This document shows, piece after piece, positions 11,701 through 18,785 of a stretch of DNA of 35,008 bases. The DNA is from DATFXM01 sp035315885 (GTDB lineage: Bacteria; Acidobacteriota; Blastocatellia; UBA7656). A program made the translations under genes and the position numbers. The stretch is taken from NCBI GenBank assembly GCA_035315885.1, contig DATFXM010000134.1, positions 1 to 35,008 on the forward strand, given 5' to 3'. The notes under the pieces are model-generated. The model ran no database searches. It worked only from the letters and a program-made list of their open reading frames with translations, and was not told where the DNA came from. Each line of letters begins with the position of its first letter. The stretch's first letter is position 1.

Positions 11701-11932
11701 CCGACCGAATGTAGTGGACATGGTTCGGAGCCGGCAGATAGATCTGATCATCAACACGCCGCTTGGCAGAGTGTCGTTTTACGACGAGCGATCAATTCGG
11801 CGGGCGGCTATGCAGGCTGGTGTGCCTTGCGTGACGACGATGACCGGCGCGCGAGCTACTGTATCGGCAATGAGAGCGTTGCGGGAGCAGCATCTTGAAG
11901 TGCGCAGCCTGCAGGAGCTTGTTGAGTTCTGA
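8732..11932 (+). CDS. carB: Carbamoyl-phosphate synthase large subunit
   Basis: 1066 residues, the full length for CarB. It makes carbamoyl phosphate from bicarbonate, ammonia (from the CarA glutaminase) and two ATP, for pyrimidine and arginine synthesis in the cytoplasm. The N-terminal half starts KKILIIGSGPIVIGQACEFD; an internal homologous half starts KVVILGSGPNRIGQGIEFDY near residue 555, as expected for the duplicated ATP-grasp halves. RPSFTLGGTGGG and RPSYVLGGRAM mark the two ATP-binding sites. The C-terminal 130 or so residues form the MGS-like allosteric domain. The ATG lies 2 bp after the preceding stop, without an obvious ribosome binding site, suggesting translational coupling. carA is not in the window. 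Confidence 0.97.
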   Translation: MPKRTDLKKILIIGSGPIVIGQACEFDYSGTQACKALRADGYETVLINSNPATIMTDPELADRTYIEPLTLDAVRSVIERERPDALLPTVGGQTALNLAVGLAERGVLDEFNVELIGAKLDAINVAEDRLLFKQAMEEIGLGMPRSGYVHSVDEALDLIKTVGYPAIIRPSFTLGGTGGGIAYNLEEYEEIVQRALDASPVHTTLIEQSIIGWKEYELEVMRDLSDNVVIICSIENFDPMGIHTGDSITVAPAQTLTDREYQVMRDAAIKIIRRVGVETGGSNIQFALNPHNGDLMVIEMNPRVSRSSALASKATGFPIAKIAARLAVGYRLDEIPNDITRKTPASFEPTIDYCVVKIPKWAFEKFPASDPTLGTQMKSVGEAMAIGRTFKEAFQKGLRSLEVRSSFAVPSDIDDTELRRRLIVPSAERVYYVMHALELGYPVDELHELTKIDTWFLDNLLQIAEYERELRSMRLETISDRSLRDAKRAGFSDQRLASVLSTTEEEVRKHRNARGINPVFKRVDTCGAEFESFTPYLYSTYEDEDEADATNRKKVVILGSGPNRIGQGIEFDYCCCHASFALKEEGYETIMVNCNPETVSTDYDTSDRLYFEPVTFEDVMAIVDREKPSGVIVQFGGQTPLNLAMRLLKAGVPIIGTSPESIDLAEDRKRFGKLLADLDIPQPPNGTATSNQEAREVAALIGYPALVRPSYVLGGRAMQIVYDEASLDNYMTYAVEASPEHPVLIDSFLEDAAEIDVDALADGQDLVIAGIQQHIEEAGIHSGDSSCVLPPYGIKREHLDGMRRYTRQLADALHVVGLMNIQFAISADRVYVLEVNPRASRTVPFVSKATGVPLAKIAAKLMIGRKLSEFKLPGELSVQRFYIKTPVFPFTKFPGVDPVLGPEMRSTGEVMGIAEDFGSAYLKAQQGGGTHLPSEGAVFISVNDQDKKEVVELGRELSQMGFKLVATRGTQKRLEGAGLQCDFVYKVNEGRPNVVDMVRSRQIDLIINTPLGRVSFYDERSIRRAAMQAGVPCVTTMTGARATVSAMRALREQHLEVRSLQELVEF

Positions 11933-11967
11933 ATGACAACCCCGAAGTGCTGAGTGCTGAGTCTGGA

Positions 11968-12209
11968 CTGACAACCCCGAAGGGGTTGCGTCGTCCAGCC
12001 CAGGGTTGCCGTCTGCGGCTACCCTGGGTACGATCACGCCAATTGATCGCAACCCTGAAGGGGTTGCGTCGCCGATACGAACGACCAAAATCCGACAGCG
12101 GAACGCGGACGCAACCCCTTCAGGGTTGCGGGAACTTGAACGATCCGACCCAGGGTAGCCGCAGACGGCAACCCTGGGCTGGACGACGCAACCCCTTCGG
12201 GGTTGTCAG
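11968..12209. repeat. Perfect 62-bp inverted repeat with nested 23-bp inverted repeat
   Basis: 11968-12029 and 12148-12209 are exact reverse complements over 62 bp. Inside the 118-bp loop, 12048-12070 and 12108-12130 are exact reverse complements over 23 bp. The arms themselves contain small palindromes (aaccccgaaggggtt; cccagggt...accctggg), so alternative local hairpins or one large cruciform can form. Such perfection argues for recent origin or gene-conversion-like upkeep. Confidence 0.96.
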
Positions 12210-12428
12210 CCCGGACTCAGGACTCAGCACTCAAGACTCAGCACTTCGGGTTGTCAGCCCGGACTCAGGACTCAGCACTCAAGACTCGGCACTTCGGGTT
12301 GTCAGCCCGGACTCAGGACTCAGCACTCAAGACTCAGGACTTTGGGTTGTCAGCCCGGACTCAGGACTCAGCATTCAGCACTTCGGGTTGTCAGCCCGGA
12401 CTCAGGACTCAGCATTCAGCACTTCGGG
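12203..12428. repeat. Tandem 48/41-bp direct repeats
   Basis: Units begin at 12203, 12251, 12299, 12347 and 12388, with a sixth start at 12429. The first three are 48 bp and the next two 41 bp. Each starts ttgtcagcccggactcagga and ends ttcggg or tttggg; the length difference is exactly one 7-bp word (an actcaag-type heptamer). No unique spacers, so not a CRISPR array. Confidence 0.93.
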
Positions 12429-12599
12429 TTGTCAGCCCGGACTCAGGACTCAGCACTCAGCACTCAGCAGTCAGCACTCAGCCCTCAGCAATCAGCACGT
12501 CCGCAAGTCGAGGCCCGAAACAACGAACTGAGCACTCAGCCCTCAGCACTCAGCACTTCCGCAAGTCGAGCCCGAAACAACGAACTCAGCACTCAGCCC

Positions 12600-13097
12600 T
12601 CAGCACTTCCGCATGGCAGCACTTCCGCATGGCAGGGAGTCGAAAAGCTCGGCGGTCCTCCGGTAGAGCTCGTCGCATTCTTCGGGCAGCGCCGGTCCCT
12701 CGATTTTGGGAACACCAACGCCGTCGGAGTAGTACTCGGGCAGCGAATTCAATATTGCGCTCGAGCCGCCTTTAGTATCGCTAGCTCCGTAAACTATCCG
12801 ACCAATCCCGTGAAGCAGCAGTGAGCCAAAGCACATCAGGCATGGCTCGAGTGTCGTGTAGCAGGTCATCTCGCGACTCCGAGTCCATAACTCGACTGGG
12901 ACTGCGCGTAACGCTTCGGTCTCAGCGTGACGGCCCGGGTGATACACCGGCACGAGTAGTGAGCTTCCCGCTTCAGCGATGATCTTGTCGTCGAGTACGA
13001 TGAGTGCTCCGACCGGGAGATTCCCCTTCTGTTCCGAGTCGAGCGCGAGGCGTATCGCACGTCGAATGTAGCGTAGGTCGAGTTCGTTCTGATTCAT
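12600..13097 (-). CDS. Nucleoside/cytidine deaminase family protein (TadA/CDA-like)
   Basis: A 165-residue zinc-dependent deaminase. The zinc and catalytic motif HAETE (57-61, with the proton-shuttling Glu59) and PCLMC (85-89) are both present and spaced as in the TadA/guanine deaminase branch. Which base or tRNA it acts on cannot be told from sequence; the tRNA A34 role is only one possibility, since the loop usually conserved in TadA is not clear. The ATG has no obvious ribosome binding site. The C-terminal residues (about CGSAAMRKC) and the TGA stop are encoded by the flanking repeat (two 16-bp units), so the native end has probably been altered. Confidence 0.85.
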   Translation of the reverse strand: MNQNELDLRYIRRAIRLALDSEQKGNLPVGALIVLDDKIIAEAGSSLLVPVYHPGRHAETEALRAVPVELWTRSREMTCYTTLEPCLMCFGSLLLHGIGRIVYGASDTKGGSSAILNSLPEYYSDGVGVPKIEGPALPEECDELYRRTAELFDSLPCGSAAMRKC

Positions 13098-13125
13098 CGA
13101 AAGTTAGGATACCAAATTGGGAGTC

Positions 13126-13146
13126 GGGTTTAGGGTTTCGGGCTCG
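13126..13146. repeat. Short heptamer array (GGGTTTA type)
   Basis: Three in-register units: GGGTTTA, GGGTTTC, GGGCTCG. Single arm, upstream of the deaminase gene; the same words build the inner stems of elements C, D and J. Confidence 0.6.
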
Positions 13147-13227
13147 TTTAATTGAGGGTTGAAACATTGTACGAGGATATTTCTTGAGGGTTAGAATATC
13201 TGCCTCCGTTTTATTTCAAAAAGAAAA

Positions 13228-13255
13228 CCGCCCACGTGACCGGTCACGTGGGCGG
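13228..13255 (-). terminator. Rho-independent terminator of the HIT gene
   Basis: A perfect 28-bp palindrome (ccgcccacgtgacc and its complement) lying 25 bp after the HIT stop codon; on the - strand it is followed by TTTTCTTTTT. Strong intrinsic terminator geometry. Confidence 0.85.
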
Positions 13256-13280
13256 CAGTTTGCTCAGGATTTCGCTTGGA

Positions 13281-13643
13281 TTAGCCGGGCGGCCAGGCGA
13301 GCTTTCGTCCGCCAAGCACATGCGCGTGCAGGTGCGGTACGCTTTGGCCCGCCGCCTCGCCGGTATTTATCACCACACGGTATCCGCTTTCAGCAATATC
13401 CAACTGATTGGCTACCTTGGCCGCGACGTACAACAGGTGTCCCATCAGCGAGACGTCCAACTTGGACATGTCGTTGAGCGACTCCAGATTGTGTTCGCGT
13501 GGAATCAACACTACGTGTACCGGCGCCTGAGGATTGATATCTTTGATTGCAACGACCTGTTCGTCCTCGTAGACAAAACTAGCCGGCGCATCGTGTGCGA
13601 TGATGCTGCAAAAAACGCAACTCTGTTCGTTTGTGTCGTCCAT
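13281..13643 (-). CDS. HIT family protein (histidine triad nucleotide hydrolase, HinT-like)
   Basis: 120 residues with the hallmark HLHAHVLGG triad near the C-terminus and a CVFC zinc pair near the N-terminus, the length and layout of HinT-type purine nucleotide phosphoramidases. The ATG at 13643 is chosen over the TTG at 13664, because that TTG overlaps the -10 box of a good promoter. The mRNA would have a leader of only about 6 nt and there is no ribosome binding site, so leaderless-type initiation is likely. It ends in a strong terminator. Confidence 0.93.
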   Translation of the reverse strand: MDDTNEQSCVFCSIIAHDAPASFVYEDEQVVAIKDINPQAPVHVVLIPREHNLESLNDMSKLDVSLMGHLLYVAAKVANQLDIAESGYRVVINTGEAAGQSVPHLHAHVLGGRKLAWPPG

Positions 13644-13656
13644 ATCAGTCGCGGCT

Positions 13657-13686
13657 ATTATCAACTAGCAATTACGTTTGAGTCAA
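13657..13686 (-). promoter_or_regulatory. Promoter of the HIT gene
   Basis: On the - strand: TTGACT (13681-13686), 18-bp spacer, GATAAT (13657-13662), with the ATG only 13 bases after the -10 box. This fixes the HIT start codon at 13643. Confidence 0.6.
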
Positions 13687-13812
13687 ACACAATCGATTGG
13701 TTTCTCCGAATAATTGTTCAAGAATTACAGTTGACTTTGCTCGCGAAACAAGATTTGCAAAAATAAGCGGACCTCAGCGCCAATACGCTCGAGCAAAAAC
13801 TCTCGGACCTGT

Positions 13813-15075
13813 TCAGTCACGAAATCGCTCGATCTCCGCTCCAACAGACCTGAGTTTTTCCTCGATTTTCTCGTAGCCGCGATCGATGTGATAGACGCGT
13901 TCGATAATCGTCTCTCCCTTCGCGGCCAGCCCGGCCAGCACCAGCGACGCCGATGCTCTCAAGTCAGAAGCTTGTAGTCTCGCACCGTTGAGCCGGCCCG
14001 GCGCTCCGTCAATCACCGCTTGTCTTCCGTTGATCCGAATCCGAGCTCCCATACGCATCAGCTCTGATGCATGCATGAATCTGTTCTCGAATATTGTCTC
14101 GGTGAGAATCGACGTGCCTGCGGCAAGCGTCATCAACGCCATGTATTGCGCCTGCATGTCAGTAGGAAAACCGGGGTGAGGAAGAGTCGTGACGTCCGAA
14201 GGTTTGAGTCGATCGCGAGCCGGTATCCGGATTGAGAATGCGTCCGGCTGCTCGGCGGTTACGCCGGTCTTGGCGAGCTTGTCGAGCACCGCGGTCAAAT
14301 GCTGAGGGTTGCAGTTAACGATTTCGAGGCTCCCTCCGGTGATTGCGGCGGCGGAGATGAAGGTGCCGGTCTCGATGCGGTCGGGGATGATCGTATGTTC
14401 GGCGCTGCCCAGTTTTTCGACGCCCTCGATTCGAACGGTGCTACGGCCGGCGCCTTCGATGCGAGCTCCCATTTTGTTTAGGAGTTCGGCGAGGTCAACG
14501 ATCTCGGGTTCGCGGGCGGCATTGTGCAGGATTGTGGCTCCGTCGGCCAAAGCTGCAGCCATCATCAGGTTTTCGGTCCCGGTGACGGTGACATTGTCGA
14601 AGTAAACCTCGCTGCCTCTCAGGCGATTTGCGCGGGCGACTACGTTGCCACCCTCGAGACTGACGTTTGCTCCAAGCTTCTCGAAGGCCGACAGGTGCAG
14701 GTCTATGGGGCGCTGACCTATGGCGCACCCGCCGGGAAGCGAAACGCGAGCCTCCCCGAACCTGGCCAGCAGTGGACCAAGTGCGAGGACTGAGGCTCTC
14801 ATTGTTTTTACCAGGTCATAGGGGGCTTCAAAGAATTCGATGTTGTCTGCCTTGATCTTAAGCGTTCGAAGCTCGGGCATCAGGACGTGGCTGCCTAAGT
14901 CTTCGAGGAGGCGTCGCATAGTGATGATGTCGCGAACGTAAGGCAGGTTGTGAAGGGTGAGGGTGTCGGCGGTCAACAGCGCGGCTGCCATGCAGGGCAG
15001 CGCTGAGTTCTTGGCACCGCTGATTTGGACTCGGCCACTGAGGGGCCGTCCTCCCAATATTCGGAACTTATCCAT
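13813..15075 (-). CDS. murA: UDP-N-acetylglucosamine 1-carboxyvinyltransferase
   Basis: 420 residues, full length for MurA, which transfers enolpyruvate from PEP to UDP-GlcNAc in the first committed cytoplasmic step of peptidoglycan synthesis. Lys22-Asn23 (GAKNSALP) bind substrate, and Cys117 in GGCAIGQRP is the PEP-adduct cysteine that fosfomycin attacks, so sensitivity to that drug is expected from this residue. The ATG is followed by DKFRILGG, the normal MurA start. It lies downstream of lpxC on the same strand, separated by palindromic element C, which may uncouple the two transcripts. Confidence 0.97.
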   Translation of the reverse strand: MDKFRILGGRPLSGRVQISGAKNSALPCMAAALLTADTLTLHNLPYVRDIITMRRLLEDLGSHVLMPELRTLKIKADNIEFFEAPYDLVKTMRASVLALGPLLARFGEARVSLPGGCAIGQRPIDLHLSAFEKLGANVSLEGGNVVARANRLRGSEVYFDNVTVTGTENLMMAAALADGATILHNAAREPEIVDLAELLNKMGARIEGAGRSTVRIEGVEKLGSAEHTIIPDRIETGTFISAAAITGGSLEIVNCNPQHLTAVLDKLAKTGVTAEQPDAFSIRIPARDRLKPSDVTTLPHPGFPTDMQAQYMALMTLAAGTSILTETIFENRFMHASELMRMGARIRINGRQAVIDGAPGRLNGARLQASDLRASASLVLAGLAAKGETIIERVYHIDRGYEKIEEKLRSVGAEIERFRD

Positions 15076-15101
15076 CGTGTGCTTAGGCTAACACAGAATA
15101 G

Positions 15102-15311
<210 letters not shown>

Positions 15312-15328
<17 letters not shown>

Positions 15329-16211
15329 CAGCGCTCAAAAGGGCCGAGTCCGTTATTTCCCAGGCTGATTCGTCTCGAAGGACTCGAGAGACTAATGCGG
15401 TGTGAATACCATGGCCTGATCGTTCTGCCTCAACCAGTCCAAGGACCGGCATCCCGAACAATGCGAGATCCCCAATGATGTCGATGATCTTGTGCCGGAC
15501 AAATTCGTCGCTGAAGCGCAAACCCTCACGATTGAGTATCCCACCCTCAGGCGTCAGCACGATCGCGTTCTCAAGCGACCCGCCTCGGGTCAGACCGAGG
15601 TTGCGCAGAGACTCAATCTCCTCCAGGTGGCCGAAGGTGCGCGCGGCCGCCAGGTGTTCGGCAAACTGGCCGTCCACGATTTCAATGTCTCGACGCTGCG
15701 TGCCGATCATCGGGTGAGGGAATTCGATCATGCAGGAGATCTTCAACGCCGGCGCTGGACTTATGCTCATACTTCGGTTGCCCTGAGATACTTCTACCCG
15801 CTTCAGCACTCGCAGGAATTGTCGCGGCGCCTCGAGCACGGCCACCCCTGCTTCTTCGATCATCTCGATGAACGGCTCGGCGCTGCCGTCGATTATCGGC
15901 ACCTCCAGCGAGTCGACATCGATTGTGCAGTTGTCGATGTGACTTCCGGCGAGCGCCGCAAGCAGGTGCTCGACCGTCGCGATCATCACGCCCTGTCGCA
16001 TTAAAGTGGTGGCGTAGCTGACTCGCGCTACGAACTGTGGCGCGGCAGGAATCTCGAAATTGTTCAGGTCGGTACGACGGAAGACGTAACCGGTGTAAGC
16101 CGGTGCTGGTCTCAAAGTGATCCGAGACCGCTGACCTGTGTGCAACCCGTGACCGCTAATGGAAACTTCGCGTCGAAGAGTCGTCTGTCGATCCAATTCA
16201 AAGGTCTCCAA
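15312..16211 (-). CDS. lpxC: UDP-3-O-acyl-N-acetylglucosamine deacetylase
   Basis: The zinc enzyme of the committed lipid A step, so the cell should make an LPS-type outer membrane. Zinc ligands are visible: His in TVEHLLAAL, and His and Asp in RHKIIDIIGD; the catalytic base His is in SGHGIHT. The frame is open to a TTG at 16331 (339 residues), but all family homology begins about 45 residues in. With TTG 16211 (299 residues) the ligand numbering is within three of E. coli LpxC; TTG 16196 is also possible, and no ATG/GTG is available. The last four residues (GSRQ) and the TAG stop are encoded by the GGCAGTA array of element C, as in the propeller gene. Confidence 0.93.
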
Positions 16212-16375
16212 CTGAAAAACGGATACTATGCCCGATTTCAGCCCACATGCCCAGGATTGAGAGAGAGTAAAACCCTTGTTGGCAAAGGCCGTGCCAACGA
16301 GCAGAGCGGGCTGAGAGCCGATTTCGCCCAAAAAAGGGCGCCGGGCACCGCGCTCGACAGTGAGCTGTTGTTGAC

Positions 16376-16410
16376 CCGCAACACCCGGTGTTGCGCACGG
16401 TCACGTGACC
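16376..16410. other. Two short perfect palindromes upstream of lpxC
   Basis: gcaacacccggtgttgc (about 16378-16394) and ggtcacgtgacc (16399-16410) lie next to each other in the divergent lpxC/thioesterase gap. They could be protein-binding sites or small hairpins. The core GGTCACGTG also occurs in the HIT terminator stem. No regulator is identified. Confidence 0.4.
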
Positions 16411-16450
16411 TGAGCGTCTTCAGCCGCTAAAATGGCCGTTCCGTCTCATA

Positions 16451-16532
16451 GGAGATGAGGGGATGAGGAGATGGGGGGATGAGGAGAACGCAAAGGTTCC
16501 TGAGCTACCCCTCATCTCCTCATCCATTCATC
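16451..16532. repeat. Palindromic octamer element E (GGGATGAG type)
   Basis: The left arm (about 16451-16486) has GATG spaced every 8 bp four times; the right arm (about 16508-16532) is its inverted counterpart (ctcatctcctcatcc). The short loop of about 20 bp makes a compact hairpin. It lies in the divergent gap 16212-16575, which otherwise holds only the palindromes at 16376-16410. Confidence 0.85.
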
Positions 16533-16575
16533 GCCACTCGAGATATATGGAAGGGCAAAGCTGAGAGGAGGGCGG

Positions 16576-16977
16576 ATGGGCGCAACGTTTGATATCCCGA
16601 TTGGCGCTTCGGCAGAGCGAGCTTTGACGGTCACCCGAGAAATGACCGTCGCGCACTATCACGAGCTGATGCCTGAAGTATTCGGCACGCCGGTGATGAT
16701 CTATCACATGGAAGTCACGGCCAGCGAAGCGATCCAGGCGCACTTGCCCGATGGTTGGGTCTCGGTGGGAGTTGTGGTGAACGTGCGGCATCTTGCAGCG
16801 ACGCCCGTCGGGATGCAGGTGACGTTCAAGGCAGTAGCCAGGGAAGTAAAGAACGGCACGATCACTTTTGAGGTCGAGGCGTACGACGAAAAAGAAAAGA
16901 TCGGCGAGGGGATTCACATCAGGGCTGCTGTCGAATTGTCCCGCTTCATGAAGAGGGTAGAAGCTAAGAGCAAGTAG
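16576..16977 (+). CDS. Hotdog-fold thioesterase, FlK-like
   Basis: A 133-residue single hotdog domain. It resembles the fluoroacetyl-CoA thioesterase FlK and its wider family. The three FlK catalytic positions are kept at exact relative spacing: Thr38 (GTP), Glu46 (HMEV) and His72 (VRHLA). A general acyl-CoA thioesterase or house-cleaning role is more likely than real fluoroacetate resistance, because family members are widespread. GAGAGGAGGG shortly before the ATG is a strong ribosome binding site. Followed by the selenocysteine tRNA on the same strand. Confidence 0.85.
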   Translation: MGATFDIPIGASAERALTVTREMTVAHYHELMPEVFGTPVMIYHMEVTASEAIQAHLPDGWVSVGVVVNVRHLAATPVGMQVTFKAVAREVKNGTITFEVEAYDEKEKIGEGIHIRAAVELSRFMKRVEAKSK

Positions 16978-16979
16978 TC

Positions 16980-17009
16980 TTGGCGACTAACGCGTATGCA
17001 ACTTAATAT
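16980..17009 (+). promoter_or_regulatory. Weak candidate promoter for selC
   Basis: TTGGCG (16980-16985), 18-bp spacer, TAATAT (17004-17009), placing the start of transcription within a few bases of the tRNA 5' end. Moderate matches only; read-through from the thioesterase gene is also possible. Confidence 0.3.
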
Positions 17010-17018
17010 GAGTTTTTT

Positions 17019-17116
17019 GGAGGCGAATGGAATCTGGTGGTTCTCGCGGGCTTCAAACCCGTTGCAGGTCGCTGAGAGGCGGCCGGGGTGGGTTCGATTC
17101 CCACACGCCTCCGCCA
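17019..17116 (+). tRNA. selC: tRNA-Sec (anticodon TCA)
   Basis: A 98-nt tRNA including an encoded CCA (17114-17116). The acceptor stem GGAGGCG pairs with CGCCTCC. The anticodon loop CTTCAAA is closed by a GGG/CCC stem with anticodon TCA at 17053-17055, reading UGA. There is a long variable arm (ggtcgctgagaggcggcc) and a T arm gtggg-ttcgatt-cccac. Anticodon, long arm and general resemblance to E. coli selC identify it as selenocysteine tRNA, so the organism should decode UGA as Sec somewhere in its genome. selA, selB and selD are not in this window, and I find no gene here broken by an in-frame TGA that would make an obvious selenoprotein. Confidence 0.94.
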
Positions 17117-17133
17117 AAGGAAGCGGGGAGTAG

Positions 17134-17333
17134 CGCAGTATACAGTAGGCAGTATGCAGTAGGCAGTAAGCAGTAGGCAGTAAGCAGTAGGCAGTTTTGG
17201 GTTTAGGGTTTCGAGTTCGTCAGATAGAGACTCGGATGAGGCGTGATGTTTGACGAAAGACTACTAAATCAAACGAACCCGAAACCCTAAACCCGAAACT
17301 GCCTACTGCATACTGCCTACTGCACACTGCCCT
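17134..17333. repeat. Palindromic heptamer element D (paired with C, inverted)
   Basis: The left arm (about 17134-17195) has GGCAGTA-type units with more variation than in C (aagcagt, atgcagt, atacagt). The inner stems are GGGTTTA/GGGTTTC words (about 17197-17215 and 17277-17298); the right arm (about 17299-17331) has TACTGCC-type units. The loop is a diverged inverted copy of the loop of element C. It starts about 18 bp after selC and ends about 25 bp before the nitrilase start. Confidence 0.93.
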
Positions 17334-17358
17334 CAGCACTTAGTCCGGGGAGGTGGTG

Positions 17359-18207
17359 ATGTTAAGAGTAGCTTGCGTGCAGATGGACGTTGAGCTCGGC
17401 AAGGTTGAAGCAAACCGGCGAAAAATTGTCTCGAGGATACGAGAGGCAGCTCAGACAGGAGCCCAGCTAGTCATTTTTCCTGAGTGCGCCCTCACCGGCT
17501 ACTGTTTTGATTCACTGCAAGAGGCGATGCCGTTCGCCGAGCCGCTAGATGGATTCTCTGCGCAACATGTTGCACTGGCCTGCGCTCAGACCGGTGTCCA
17601 CGCGATAGTCGGGTTCATAGAAAAAGACGCCTCGCGCTACTTCAACGCCGCCATGGTCATCGGGCCCGCGGGAGTTGTTGGCGGCTATAGGAAAGTCCAT
17701 CTCCCCTTTCTCGGAGTTGATCGGTTCTTGACCCGCGGTGACCAGTCCTTTCGAGTGCTTGACCTTCCAATTGGAAAAATAGGAGTGAACATCTGCTACG
17801 ACGCGAGCTTTCCTGAAGCAGCGCGCTCGCTGAAACTATTGGGCGCCGAACTGATCGCCTTGCCTACGAACTGGCCGCCGGGTGCCTGGCGCACTGCCGA
17901 GTACGTGATCAACGCCCGAGCAAACGAGAACCACGTTAACTTCGTCGCGGTGAACCGCGTGGGAGTCGAGAGAGGTTGGGAGTTTATCGGTAGAAGCAAG
18001 GCAGTGGACTTCAATGGCGACACCCTTGTAGAAGCCGGTAAGAACGCCGAGGAGATTTGTCTCGCTGATCTGGATCTGTCGGCGGCGAACAACAACCGGA
18101 TAGTGAACGTTGCGGGTTCGTACGAGCTGGATCGTATGGCAGATCGTCGTCCAGAGTTTTATTCACTCCTATCGAAAGAGGGTGGCCGCTCGCAGGGCGC
18201 GGACTGA
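17359..18207 (+). CDS. Carbon-nitrogen hydrolase (nitrilase superfamily amidase)
   Basis: 282 residues. The Glu-Lys-Cys triad is visible: Glu42 in FPECALTGY, Lys112 in YRKVHLPFLG and Cys146 in NICYDASFPE. Such enzymes hydrolyse amides or nitriles in the cytoplasm; the pattern fits an amidase more than a true nitrilase, but the substrate is unknown. Two GTG codons (17353, 17356) lie in frame upstream, but the ATG at 17359 has GGGGAGG five bases before it and is preferred. It converges with the receiver gene, with only 3 bp between stops and no hairpin element. Confidence 0.9.
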   Translation: MLRVACVQMDVELGKVEANRRKIVSRIREAAQTGAQLVIFPECALTGYCFDSLQEAMPFAEPLDGFSAQHVALACAQTGVHAIVGFIEKDASRYFNAAMVIGPAGVVGGYRKVHLPFLGVDRFLTRGDQSFRVLDLPIGKIGVNICYDASFPEAARSLKLLGAELIALPTNWPPGAWRTAEYVINARANENHVNFVAVNRVGVERGWEFIGRSKAVDFNGDTLVEAGKNAEEICLADLDLSAANNNRIVNVAGSYELDRMADRRPEFYSLLSKEGGRSQGAD

Positions 18208-18210
18208 TTC

Positions 18211-18615
18211 TCACTGCAGCATGCCGGATGAACTCGCATCGAGTTGTTCGAATTCACCTGCAGCGATGGCAGGCAGAAACCTGGTGAACGCTGATCTTGG
18301 CAGCACGTAATTGCTTCCTGCCCTCTGGGCCTGCCGAATCAAATCCGTTTGAACATGCGAAACAAAACTGACCAGCACGACCGCGTTCCAGTCGGCGCGC
18401 GATCGAACGTGCTGTATAGCCAGCAACGGATCAACGCGTGTTGAATTGAGATCGACTACCAGAGATGCGGTACTATTCGCCGCAAGAAACGAATCGAGCT
18501 GTTCGATGGATTTGATCGTCTCCATCGCCTTGCCCGCCTGTTCTGCCGCGGCTCTTATCTTTGCCGCGAAGAACATATCGTCGACGATTGCTCCGATGAT
18601 CGGCTTAGTTTCCAT
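18211..18615 (-). CDS. CheY-like receiver domain protein (atypical)
   Basis: About 134 residues when started at the ATG at 18615 (the frame is open upstream to 18672, but the fold starts at METKPIIGAIVDD). Pattern of a response-regulator receiver: acidic pair Asp12-Asp13, likely phospho-accepting Asp55 in LVVDLNS, and a segment GSNYVLPRSAF in which the usual conserved lysine appears to be arginine. There is no output domain. It may be a stand-alone or degenerate receiver. No kinase partner is adjacent and no strong ribosome binding site is seen. Confidence 0.65.
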   Translation of the reverse strand: METKPIIGAIVDDMFFAAKIRAAAEQAGKAMETIKSIEQLDSFLAANSTASLVVDLNSTRVDPLLAIQHVRSRADWNAVVLVSFVSHVQTDLIRQAQRAGSNYVLPRSAFTRFLPAIAAGEFEQLDASSSGMLQ

Positions 18616-18704
18616 ATAAACCCGTTTCAATTGTTTCAAAGGAATTCTAGGCGAGCAGTCGATCCAAGACAAAAGGATATTGACGGGCGGGGGTGAGCGG
18701 TTAC

Positions 18705-18733
18705 TTGAAATGAATTTTGGCGCTGGCTATCAT
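18705..18733 (+). promoter_or_regulatory. Promoter for the secreted protein/sortilin pair
   Basis: TTGAAA (18705-18710), 17-bp spacer, TATCAT (18728-18733): five of six matches at each box. The -10 lies in the loop of a small inverted repeat (ggcgct...agcgcc, 18719-18739). Confidence 0.55.
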
Positions 18734-18785
18734 AGCGCCGCTTGAGATCGCCTAGAGATGCAATCTAAGAAAAATCGGAGGGAGC

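Larger units (their letters stand above)
11943..12632. repeat. Compound repeat island between carB and the deaminase gene
   Basis: The whole 667-bp convergent gap 11933-12599 is repeats. It opens with AGTGCTG units (about 11946-11962), followed by a perfect nested palindrome (11968-12209), a block of 48/41-bp tandem units (12203-12428 and beyond), heptamers of GCACTCA type (about 12440-12500), two copies of a roughly 55-bp block containing ccgaaacaacgaactc (about 12500-12605), and two 16-bp copies of cttccgcatggcagca type that run into the deaminase stop codon. Several overlapping open frames here are just translations of the repeats. Confidence 0.93.

Noticed and set aside
12203..12632. CRISPR-like array
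   Set aside because: Units are directly adjacent without unique spacers of constant length, and no cas gene is present.
11947..12824. Three overlapping + strand open frames of 160-194 codons
   Set aside because: They translate the tandem repeats (recurring SPDSGLSTQ-like and ARTQDSAL-like peptides in different frames) and overlap the real deaminase gene; no ribosome binding sites or family resemblance.
16212..16331. N-terminal extension of LpxC to TTG 16331
   Set aside because: The additional 40 residues have no counterpart in LpxC, and ligand numbering matches the family only with the shorter start.
16914..17117. 67-codon - strand frame across selC
   Set aside because: It is the antisense of the tRNA, a well-known source of false protein calls.
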